A stretch of 17,813 nucleotides of DNA from Prevotella sp. CAG:755 (lineage in GTDB: Bacteria; Bacteroidota; Bacteroidia; Bacteroidales; Bacteroidaceae): positions 5,035-22,847 of the forward strand of contig HF989227.1 of the NCBI GenBank assembly GCA_000431275.1, given 5' to 3'. Each line of letters begins with the position of its first letter. The stretch's first letter is position 1. Shown here piece after piece: positions 6,952 through 13,633 of this stretch. The notes under the pieces were generated by a model. That model was not told where the DNA came from. It did not search any database and was given only the letters and a program-made list of their open reading frames with translations. Made by a program: the position numbers and the translations under genes.

Positions 6952-7010
6952 CTACGGGGTGGCTGTCTTGTGTTCGAGGCAAAGCGGGACGTTTTTCCAT
7001 AGCGGGAGTG

Positions 7011-7035
7011 CGGACGCCCGCCACAGGTGGCGTTC
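7011..7035 (-). repeat. Diverged REP-like hairpin
   Basis: The centre CGCCAC-AG-GTGGCG (7019-7032) is a perfect 6-bp stem, and the minus strand begins GTAAGAACGCCAC, reminiscent of GTAGGGGCGACAT in the other copies. It is probably a diverged relative of the neighbouring hairpins. Confidence 0.35.
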
Positions 7036-7060
7036 TTACTTGTGTGGCGGCACGAAAAAC

Positions 7061-7102
7061 GGGACGGTTCCCGGCATGGTTTGTGGCCGTGGGAACCGCC
7101 CC
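7061..7102 (-). terminator. Rho-independent terminator of the nuclease/receptor unit
   Basis: Arms GGGACGGTTCCC (7061-7072) and GGGAACCGCCCC (7091-7102) pair over 8 bp, then one mismatch, then 3 bp. On the minus strand the stem is followed directly by GTTTTTCG, a T-tract. It begins about 25 bases after the EEP stop codon and marks the end of the five-gene unit. Confidence 0.75.
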
Positions 7103-7126
7103 GTGTGGGTGTGGACAAGGGTGGTG

Positions 7127-8176
7127 TCAGTCGATGCGCTTCACGTAGTAGGTGATGGTGGGGAAGTGGTCGCTGAACCCGTTCTGGAACGTGGTGCCGT
7201 CGAAAGTGCGGAGGGGGTAGCCCTTGCGCTTGCCGGCGGGCGTGGTCATGAAAGGACGGTTGAATACTTCCGTCTTCCAGTAGCGGAGCTGCGTGTAGTC
7301 CTTGGTGTCGCGCGTAAGGAAGTTGTCGGAAATAATCTGTTGGTCATAGAGGCACCACTTGTCCTGGTAGCAGAGCGAGCCGACGCCTTTGGCGAAGAGG
7401 GGCCAGGTGGCGTTGAAGTATCCGCCCTGAGGCGTGGTCTTCTGGCTGCGTGCGGCCTCGAAGACTACGGCGCAGCTGTTGTCCGAAGGGTCGTCGTTGA
7501 AGTCGCCCATGGCGATGACCTTGGCGGACGGGTCGGCCTGGCGGACGGAGTCGGCGATGTGGCGGGCGAGTTGGGCGGCGAAGTCGCGAAGGGGCGACGA
7601 CTTGGCTCCGCCGTAGCGCGAGGGCCAGTGGCCGACGATGATGCTGACGGGCTCGCCGGCGAGGCGGCCGCTGACGAGGAGCTGGTCGCGTGTGCGGTAG
7701 TCGGGCTGGTCGGGCTTGACGTAGCGGTAGGAGGCCGTGTCGGTCACGGTGAAGAGCCGGGGGTTGTAGAGCAGGGCCACGTCGATGCCGCGGCGGTCAG
7801 GCCCGGAGTGGTGGATATACTTCAATCCCATTGAGGCCATCGGCTCGGTGGCAACGAGGTCGCGGATGACGCGCTCGTTCTCGACCTCAGAGATGCCGAT
7901 GACGGCGGGACCGCCGGGGCAGTGCTCGCGTGCCAGCTGGGAGATGACGGTGGCGATGTTGTGGAGTTTCTGGCGGTATTTCTGCTCGGTCCATTGGTAG
8001 GGACCGGAGGGCAGGAACTCGTCGTCGCCGGGATTGGCAGGGTCGTCCTCCGTGTCAAAAAGGTTTTCGAGGTTATAGAACGCCACAGCGTAGACGCCCA
8101 CCCGCCCCTGTGCGGCGGCGTTCAAGCCGAGGCACAGAAGCAGGGCGGCGAGTAGAAAAAGACGGAGTCTGTTCAT
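7127..8176 (-). CDS. Exported endonuclease/exonuclease/phosphatase (EEP) family protein
   Basis: 349 residues with a signal peptide of about 22 residues (LRLFLLAALLLCLGLNAAAQ) and no lipobox, so it is exported and possibly released into the periplasm or beyond. The EEP fold is shown by AVAFYNLENLFDTEDD (Asn35, Glu37), the metal ligand in GISEVEN (Glu97), IVGHWPSR (His183), MGDFNDDP (Asp225, Asn227) and the C-terminal catalytic SDH (335-337). All key residues of the family are present, so it should be active. EEP proteins hydrolyse phosphodiester or phosphomonoester bonds in substrates ranging from DNA and RNA to phospholipids; the sequence alone does not decide which. Its place beside a non-specific nuclease and a TonB-dependent receptor favours nucleic acid, which is inference. 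It is last in the unit, 21 bp after the DUF5689 gene. Confidence 0.9.
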   Translation of the reverse strand: MNRLRLFLLAALLLCLGLNAAAQGRVGVYAVAFYNLENLFDTEDDPANPGDDEFLPSGPYQWTEQKYRQKLHNIATVISQLAREHCPGGPAVIGISEVENERVIRDLVATEPMASMGLKYIHHSGPDRRGIDVALLYNPRLFTVTDTASYRYVKPDQPDYRTRDQLLVSGRLAGEPVSIIVGHWPSRYGGAKSSPLRDFAAQLARHIADSVRQADPSAKVIAMGDFNDDPSDNSCAVVFEAARSQKTTPQGGYFNATWPLFAKGVGSLCYQDKWCLYDQQIISDNFLTRDTKDYTQLRYWKTEVFNRPFMTTPAGKRKGYPLRTFDGTTFQNGFSDHFPTITYYVKRID

Positions 8177-8197
8177 GACGTGTAGCAGTTAGGCCGA

Positions 8198-9517
8198 TTA
8201 TTCGGTTTCGAGTTTCACGCTGAACAGTCGCAGACCGTAGGTGTTTGTCGTGGCCTCAGCGGCAAATTCGAGGGTGGTGTTGTTGCTGACGGCAACGTGC
8301 GGGATTTCAAGGGAGAAGGGGAGGTTTCCTTCACTTCTGTCGCCCGAGACGACACGACTGGGCACGTCGAGCTCAACGCCGTTGCAGCGCACTTTGAGTG
8401 CGTTGAGGTCCATCTCCTCGCCTGCGTCGTAGACGTTGGCACCCACTTCGATGGTCAGCGTGGCCTGAGTGGCGCTGCCGCAGTCGATCCCGTTGATGAG
8501 GAGGCTGTTGTCATGATTAGCCGAGAACCAGACGTTGCCGCGGCCGCCTTGTGCGCGGACGGTGAGGTAGCCTGTGGGGTCTTCGAACATGCTGGCCGGA
8601 TTGTCGAAGCCGGTGTAGCTGCTGACTGAAGGCCAGTTGCCGTCGGATCCCCGCTCCGGTGTGCCGAACGTCTCGCTGAACAGGACGTTCTGATCGGGCT
8701 CTTCGTCGCCTCCCGTGCCGTCGACGGGCTTGCCGTCGAAGCCATAGACGTCGTCGATGGTGCGGATGGTGAGCTGCCAGGTGCCGTTGTAGCGGCCGAG
8801 GATGCCCATGACCTTACCGTAGCCCACGGGGAGGGTCTCGGTGCGGAAGTTGCTGTAACCGCTGGTGCGGACGAGGAGCTGGTTGCCGTAGCGGTCGGAA
8901 AGGTATTCCTGTCCGTATTCGCCCTGTACGGGGGCGAACTGCGCCTCGCCGCCGTTGAGGAAGTAGACGCTGTCGAGGCGCACAAGGGTGAATACGTTGC
9001 CCTGCACGTCGTTGTTGAGCTCGCTCAGGTCAGTGAAGGCCTTGGGTTCGACGCTCTCGGGGTGAGGCCAGCCGTTGCGGTGGGCGTGCTCGTCGAACGT
9101 GTCGGAGGGAATGCGGTCGCCATTGGCGTATCCGATTTGGAGCTCGCCGCCGTAGATGGAGGTGTAGAGCCCGTTGAGGTCGAGGTAGATTTCCTGACCG
9201 ACGTGGTAGGTGTTGAAGAGGTTGTTGGCGTCGACCTGCACGGAGATGCCGCCGGTGCCGTCTTCGATGATGAGCTGCTTGTAGATGTTGCCGCCTTCGT
9301 CGTCGCCCGTCACGACGGCGCGCAGGATGAGGTCGTCCTCGATGAGCGTGCCGCTGGGAGCGGAGCCGAAGCGGTTGCGATACTCGGCGATGGTGATGTT
9401 GGCCTCGGGGCCGTCATAGGAGGGCGCGGGGAGGTCGGGCATTTCATAGTCGCCCACGCACGAGGTGGCGGAGAGCAGGATGGCAAATGCGGCCAAGAGC
9501 TTATGAATGGTTTTCAT
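8198..9517 (-). CDS. DUF5689-type lipoprotein with C-terminal jelly-roll domain
   Basis: 439 residues. A lipoprotein signal peptide ends LLSATSC, with Cys20 followed by VGDYE, an acidic stretch consistent with surface export in Bacteroidota. Residues about 40-130 (TIAEYRNRFG, LILRAVVTGDDEGGNIYKQL, IIEDGTGGISVQVD, VGQEIYLDLNGLY) match the DUF5689 pattern and look like an OB-fold strand order; about 165-260 (GNVFTLVRLDSVYF, KVMGILGRYNGTWQL) may be a second copy. An acidic Gly/Asp/Glu linker (266-276) leads to a jelly-roll domain starting VLFSETFG (278-285) with NWPSVSSYTGF, similar to the one in the lipoprotein at 12160-13593. It follows the receptor gene by 34 bp and probably plays the partner role that SusD plays in Sus systems. 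Ligand unknown; nucleic acid is an inference from neighbours and fold. Confidence 0.82.
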   Translation of the reverse strand: MKTIHKLLAAFAILLSATSCVGDYEMPDLPAPSYDGPEANITIAEYRNRFGSAPSGTLIEDDLILRAVVTGDDEGGNIYKQLIIEDGTGGISVQVDANNLFNTYHVGQEIYLDLNGLYTSIYGGELQIGYANGDRIPSDTFDEHAHRNGWPHPESVEPKAFTDLSELNNDVQGNVFTLVRLDSVYFLNGGEAQFAPVQGEYGQEYLSDRYGNQLLVRTSGYSNFRTETLPVGYGKVMGILGRYNGTWQLTIRTIDDVYGFDGKPVDGTGGDEEPDQNVLFSETFGTPERGSDGNWPSVSSYTGFDNPASMFEDPTGYLTVRAQGGRGNVWFSANHDNSLLINGIDCGSATQATLTIEVGANVYDAGEEMDLNALKVRCNGVELDVPSRVVSGDRSEGNLPFSLEIPHVAVSNNTTLEFAAEATTNTYGLRLFSVKLETE

Positions 9518-9551
9518 GCTTGATGATTTTATTTACGTAGTAAGGGTGGTT

Positions 9552-12065
9552 TTAGAAACGGTAGCTGACGTTCAGGAAGCAGTTGATGCCCTGCATATAG
9601 AAGTACTTCGACTTGAAGAGGTAGGGACGGTCGGGGTCGACACGGCCTTGCTCGTAGCCACCAGTGCGGATGTCCTTTTTGTTGAGCAGGTTGTTGACCG
9701 AAAGGTTGACGTTGAGCGACGTGCGGTCTTTGAGATAGAAAATCTTGCCCACTGAGAGGTCGACGGTGTAGCCGGGGTCGAACTCTTCCTGCGACGACAG
9801 CTCGGCCAGGATGGCGCGGTCTTCTTCGAGGGTCGGCGTAAGGCCTTCATAGGAAGAAGCCTTGTGGCGCGCGGGAGCAGGCTCGACATAGTTGCGGCCG
9901 AAGGCGTTGAAGTTGGCGCCGAGGAACCAGTAGTTGATAAAGTAACGGACGCCGAAGGTGCCGGCCATCTGCGGTACGCCGCCGACGTGGAGGCCGTCCA
10001 TGAAGATGGTCTCGGTCTTGTCAGCCACGGCGCCGTTCTCGGAGTTGCTCGTGCCGATGGGGTTGTTGCTGTAATAGTATTCGGCGACGGTTCCGGCCAG
10101 GTCGAAGCTCCAATGGTCGTCGAGCTTGTAGGTGGCACCAATCTCGATGCCGTGGTGCACGCGGCTGACGCCCCGGAGCACGTGGTTGATGAACGTTCCC
10201 AACTGGTTGTCGTAGTAGCTCGAACGCTCCATCTGGTCGTAGAAGTTCGTCTGGAAGACCGAGATGCGCCCTGTGAGCTTACTGGTCGAGAAGATGTAGC
10301 TCAGGTCGGCCGAGAATACGCGCCCGCTTTCGAGGGGAGTAGTCCGGTCGCTGATGCGCGGCGAGATGTAGGCGTCGTAGGGGATGGGTGCCTCGCTGCC
10401 GTAGCTCAGGTTGGCGCGGAGCAGGTGACGGCCGTTGAACTTGTAGGTGGCGCCTCCTTTGAAAGCGAGGTCGGTGAACGTGTGGTGGCGGCCGGCGCCG
10501 TAGGAGTTGTCGGGGTATTGCCCGTTGCGCATGTTGCCGTCACGCCAGAAGTCGGTGTACGTCAGCTTGACGCCATAGTAAGCGTCCCAGTGGCGGGTGT
10601 TGTAATTGTTGACCAGCCAGGCGTTCAGCGAGTTGATGCGGAGCTTGAAGTCGTAGCCGAAGATTCCACCCTCGTAGACCTTGCGGTTCGGGCGGTTGAG
10701 GTCGCTTTGAATCTTGTTGAGGTCGGAGGGGAAGTCACGCTCGGCGAATTTGTCGATGTCGAGCACGTAGTCAGCGCCGAGGAGGTCTTCGACCGTCTTG
10801 AACTGGTGCGACGTCGTGGTGCGGGCCCCGATGCCGGCGGTGAGGCGCATGTGTTTCGAGAGACGGGCGTCGACGGTCGAGTTGAACGTTGTCTCGAAAA
10901 GGTCGCTGCGCCGCTCTTCCACCATGTAGACGGCGGCTCCGTCGCCGGTGAGTTTGTTCACGAGGTTGGCCTCATAGAGGGCGTCCCAGTCGATCTGTGT
11001 GAACTTGGGGTCGCCCGAGAGCCAGCGGTCGGTGTATTCGTCGGCAATGACGGAGTTGTCGTTGAAATAAGAAGGCAGGTAGCGGTAGTAGTCGGGGCGC
11101 GGGTCGGCACCGTTGTACCAGTTGAGCGCCGTACCGCCGTAGCGGCCGTAGTGGACGCCGAGCCCGGCCGTGAAAGTCACTTCGGGCTTGATTTTCCACT
11201 CGTAGCTGAGAATACCGGTCGGGTCATACGCGGTCACCACGCGGGCATTGCGTTTTTTCCCGTTCTGGTAACCCCAGTTCGGGTTGTAGAGGTTGTTGCC
11301 CGTGAGGTCATAGACTTCCTGCATCGAGCTGCCTTGCTGTCCGCGCTGGACGGGTGAGCCGAAAGTGGTGAACGACAAGCGGTGTTTGCCGCTGTCCCAT
11401 TGTTTTTCGAGGAGCATGGCGTAGGAAACGTTGCGGTAGAACGTGCCGTCGATGTTGCCCTCGTTGGAATAGCGGCCGCCGACCAAGGCGGTGAAGGCCC
11501 AGCCGCGGTCCGAAAGGCCGGTGGAGTATGACACCATGCCGCGCAGGTAGTAGTTGCGGTTGGTATATGAAAGGGTGGCCTTTCCGCCGCGGGCGAAGTC
11601 GCCTGCCCGCATGAGGATGTTCTCCGAGCCGCCGAGCGAGCCGAAGGTGTACGTGCCGGGATCGTTGTTCACCGTCTCGTCACCGTTGCGGGTGAGGTCG
11701 TTGATTGCGCCTATCGACGAGTAATTGAAGACGCCACGGAACTGGTCGTTGAACGCCACACCGTTGATGTACTTCTGCTCGTAGATATTGTCATAGCCGC
11801 GGACGCGGAAACGGGCGGGCGAGAGCTGGTAGGAGACGCGGTTGAGGAAGACGTCGTGGGAGACGAGCACGGTCGTGTTGACGTCCTGCCCGCCCTGGTC
11901 GTCGCTCTCGTCGTCACCGAGAGCTTCGAGGTCCATGACGCCCACCATCGAGAGGTCGGCCTGGACGACGGAGTCGGCCTTTTGCCGCAGCACGTCGTCG
12001 TTGGTCTGCGCCCACGAGACGACCGGGAAGAGGAAGGCTCCGATGAGGATAAGTCGATAGTTCAT
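9552..12065 (-). CDS. TonB-dependent outer-membrane receptor without a carboxypeptidase-like N-terminal domain
   Basis: 837 residues from the ATG at 12065; an upstream in-frame ATG at 12122 lies inside the intergenic hairpin and would spoil the signal peptide MNYRLILIGAFLFPVVSWA. The mature protein lacks the ~80-residue carboxypeptidase-like N-terminal domain common in SusC-type receptors. Instead there is an acidic segment (LGDDESDDQGGQD), then a plug-like region: VLVSHDVFLNRVSY, SPARFRVRGYDNIY, KYINGVAFNDQF, FGSLGGSENILMRA. The rest is rich in alternating aromatic beta strands and ends FLNVSYRF with the terminal Phe of outer-membrane barrels. It should import a ligand across the outer membrane using TonB energy. 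It sits between two lipoprotein genes, in the manner of nutrient-uptake loci. A hairpin separates it from the upstream gene. Substrate unknown. Confidence 0.9.
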   Translation of the reverse strand: MNYRLILIGAFLFPVVSWAQTNDDVLRQKADSVVQADLSMVGVMDLEALGDDESDDQGGQDVNTTVLVSHDVFLNRVSYQLSPARFRVRGYDNIYEQKYINGVAFNDQFRGVFNYSSIGAINDLTRNGDETVNNDPGTYTFGSLGGSENILMRAGDFARGGKATLSYTNRNYYLRGMVSYSTGLSDRGWAFTALVGGRYSNEGNIDGTFYRNVSYAMLLEKQWDSGKHRLSFTTFGSPVQRGQQGSSMQEVYDLTGNNLYNPNWGYQNGKKRNARVVTAYDPTGILSYEWKIKPEVTFTAGLGVHYGRYGGTALNWYNGADPRPDYYRYLPSYFNDNSVIADEYTDRWLSGDPKFTQIDWDALYEANLVNKLTGDGAAVYMVEERRSDLFETTFNSTVDARLSKHMRLTAGIGARTTTSHQFKTVEDLLGADYVLDIDKFAERDFPSDLNKIQSDLNRPNRKVYEGGIFGYDFKLRINSLNAWLVNNYNTRHWDAYYGVKLTYTDFWRDGNMRNGQYPDNSYGAGRHHTFTDLAFKGGATYKFNGRHLLRANLSYGSEAPIPYDAYISPRISDRTTPLESGRVFSADLSYIFSTSKLTGRISVFQTNFYDQMERSSYYDNQLGTFINHVLRGVSRVHHGIEIGATYKLDDHWSFDLAGTVAEYYYSNNPIGTSNSENGAVADKTETIFMDGLHVGGVPQMAGTFGVRYFINYWFLGANFNAFGRNYVEPAPARHKASSYEGLTPTLEEDRAILAELSSQEEFDPGYTVDLSVGKIFYLKDRTSLNVNLSVNNLLNKKDIRTGGYEQGRVDPDRPYLFKSKYFYMQGINCFLNVSYRF

Positions 12066-12103
12066 GTAAAGTAGTTTTAACTTTTTCGGAAGCTGTGAGG
12101 ATA

Positions 12104-12144
12104 ATAAGAGCAGCCGCGCCACCTCTGGGCAGGGCTGCTCTTAT
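12104..12144 (-). terminator. Intercistronic hairpin ahead of the TonB receptor gene (attenuator or partial terminator)
   Basis: Perfect 12-bp arms ATAAGAGCAGCC (12104-12115) and GGCTGCTCTTAT (12133-12144) enclose 17 bases. The stem begins 16 bases after the stop of the upstream lipoprotein gene and ends 38 bases before the receptor ATG. On the minus strand it is followed by TATCC, not a real T-tract, so partial termination or RNA processing is more likely than full termination. I see no consensus promoter between it and the receptor gene. Confidence 0.6.
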
Positions 12145-12159
12145 ATGTTTCATCGGGGA

Positions 12160-13593
12160 TTATTTCGTTCCCACCAGTTTGATGTTGTCGATGCGGTAGC
12201 CGGCAGTGTTCGTGGCTTTTTCGGAGATGAAAGTCAACGAAGTGACGCCTGCCGTCAAGCCTGTGATCGTCACGGTCTGGTATTGGTTCGTCGTGGTGAT
12301 GGCCGCGCTCGGCACTGTGATTTCCGTGTCGCCCCACATCAGGCGGATGACGCTTTGCTCGCCCGAAGCGTTGGCTGCGATGTCGTAAGTGAGCGTCAGG
12401 TCAGTGCAGCCAGTTGTGTTGAAACCTTCAATCTTCATCTGGCTTTCTTTTTCTGCCGGCAGCCACGCGTGGGGATCCATCGTGCTGGTCTGGCGGATTG
12501 ACACGTTGCTGTAACTGAAACCACCGCCGATTTGCTGCGGGTCGGTGAACGTCAGGCCGCTTGTGCTGGTCCAAAGGTCGGTCTCGTCGAGCGAGGGCCA
12601 GTAGCCGTTGTCTTTCTTGGCCACTTCGTCGCCGAAGGTCTCCTCGAAGATGGTTGTCTCGGTGCCGGGCTGTGGGTCGGGGTCGGGATCGGTAGTTCCG
12701 CCGTTGAAGTCGACGTCGATGTCGCCGCCCGTGACAGTGGTCCAAGGATTAATGGTGGCTGAGCCGAACTGAACGTAGATGCTGCCGCCGCTGTTGCCGA
12801 GGCGGACGGGGATGGAATATGACGTTCCGGCTTCGAGCGCGCTGACGGTCAATGCTTTCTCTACGGTTTGTCCGTCGAGGGTGAAGCGGAGTGTGATGCT
12901 TGAAGCGTCAGTCGCCGGCAGGAGGATGGCCGTGGCTTGTGTGCCGTTTTCGTTCGTGTTGAACGTGACGGTGCCCGTGCTGCTTGTTGTGGCCGTAAGG
13001 GTTCCGTCGCTCAGGTCAAAGGTGCCTTGTGTGAGCACGTTGGCTGCTTGTACGCTCAGTCCGGCTGTGGTGGGGATGGTGGCGTCGGCCGTGATGTTGA
13101 GCACGACCTGTGCGAGTTGATGGTCGAAGCCGAGGTTCACCGTGCCGCTCGTGATGTTCTGCGCATTGTCGGCGTAGAGCAGGTCGAGGGCCGCCGGGCT
13201 GGTCTGGTCGGTGACGTTGACGGCCACGGTCGTTCCGCTCACGGTCTGATAGGGGTAGTAGGCCACGAAGTCTTGTGCTGCACCGCTCTCGGGGAAGGCG
13301 AGAGCATCGTCGGCCGTAGCGGCGGTCAGGTTGCCTTGGGCGTCAGCGATGTATTGTCGGTTGCTGGCCGTGGCTGAGGCCAGTCCTGCGCCGTGGTTGG
13401 TCATGAAGATACCTACGCGGTCGCCGTTGTCCCAGTTCGTTCCTGCGGCGCGATGGGCGGTTCCGCTGATGTAAGACGTGAACTTGATGTCGCGTGAGTC
13501 GTCACGCCATTCGCTGTTGTCATCGAGGCTGGTGCAGGCGGTCATCGCAAATACGGGAAGAACGCCGAGCCACATGATCTTTTTCAGTGTCAT
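12160..13593 (-). CDS. Fimbrillin-like (Mfa-like) lipoprotein with C-terminal jelly-roll domain
   Basis: 477 residues. The signal peptide ends FAMTAC with Cys20 followed by TSLDDNSE, an acidic surface-export signal. Residues about 35-290 show the fimbrillin-like pattern: IKFTSYISG, RAAGTNWDNGDRVGIFM (48-64), FPESGAAQDFVAYYPY (100-115), NVTDQTSPAALDLLYADN, LGFDHQLAQVVL. A Thr/Asp/Pro linker (DPDPDPQPG) leads to a domain starting TIFEETFG (314-321) with YWPSLDETDLW and ending YRIDNIKLVGTK, of the jelly-roll or choice-of-anchor type. The N-terminal half parallels the nuclease lipoprotein encoded just upstream (40-bp gap), and the C-terminal half parallels that of the DUF5689 lipoprotein. No enzyme motif is seen; a surface binding role is inferred. 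Confidence 0.82.
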   Translation of the reverse strand: MTLKKIMWLGVLPVFAMTACTSLDDNSEWRDDSRDIKFTSYISGTAHRAAGTNWDNGDRVGIFMTNHGAGLASATASNRQYIADAQGNLTAATADDALAFPESGAAQDFVAYYPYQTVSGTTVAVNVTDQTSPAALDLLYADNAQNITSGTVNLGFDHQLAQVVLNITADATIPTTAGLSVQAANVLTQGTFDLSDGTLTATTSSTGTVTFNTNENGTQATAILLPATDASSITLRFTLDGQTVEKALTVSALEAGTSYSIPVRLGNSGGSIYVQFGSATINPWTTVTGGDIDVDFNGGTTDPDPDPQPGTETTIFEETFGDEVAKKDNGYWPSLDETDLWTSTSGLTFTDPQQIGGGFSYSNVSIRQTSTMDPHAWLPAEKESQMKIEGFNTTGCTDLTLTYDIAANASGEQSVIRLMWGDTEITVPSAAITTTNQYQTVTITGLTAGVTSLTFISEKATNTAGYRIDNIKLVGTK

Positions 13594-13633
13594 ACTCTCT
13601 TTGTTTTATAAGGGTTGATGGTTTTCCTGTTGT

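Larger units (their letters stand above)
5902..7126. other. Intergenic repeat field between radA and the EEP gene; no gene seen
   Basis: This 1.2-kb stretch holds no gene I can support. It contains the radA leader and promoters (5902-6062), two GACAG dyads (6179-6236), a tandem array of 86-bp units with REP-like hairpins (6245-6588), two longer compound repeats (6503-6926), two further hairpins (6932-6951, 7011-7035), and the terminator of the EEP gene (7061-7102). Open frames across the repeats give peptides that repeat with the DNA, such as DMNVAPTLPAVPT, and are artefacts. Confidence 0.75.

Noticed and set aside
6446..7024. A 192-residue minus-strand open frame over the repeat field
   Set aside because: Its peptide repeats with the DNA (DMNVAPTLPAVPT and VGAPFMTP recur), which is what an open frame through direct repeats must give. 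It matches no family and has low-complexity, Arg/Thr/His-rich composition.
9864..11357. A 497-residue plus-strand open frame
   Set aside because: It lies wholly antisense to the TonB-dependent receptor gene; long antisense frames are expected in GC-rich DNA, and its Val/Asp/Glu-rich sequence matches nothing.
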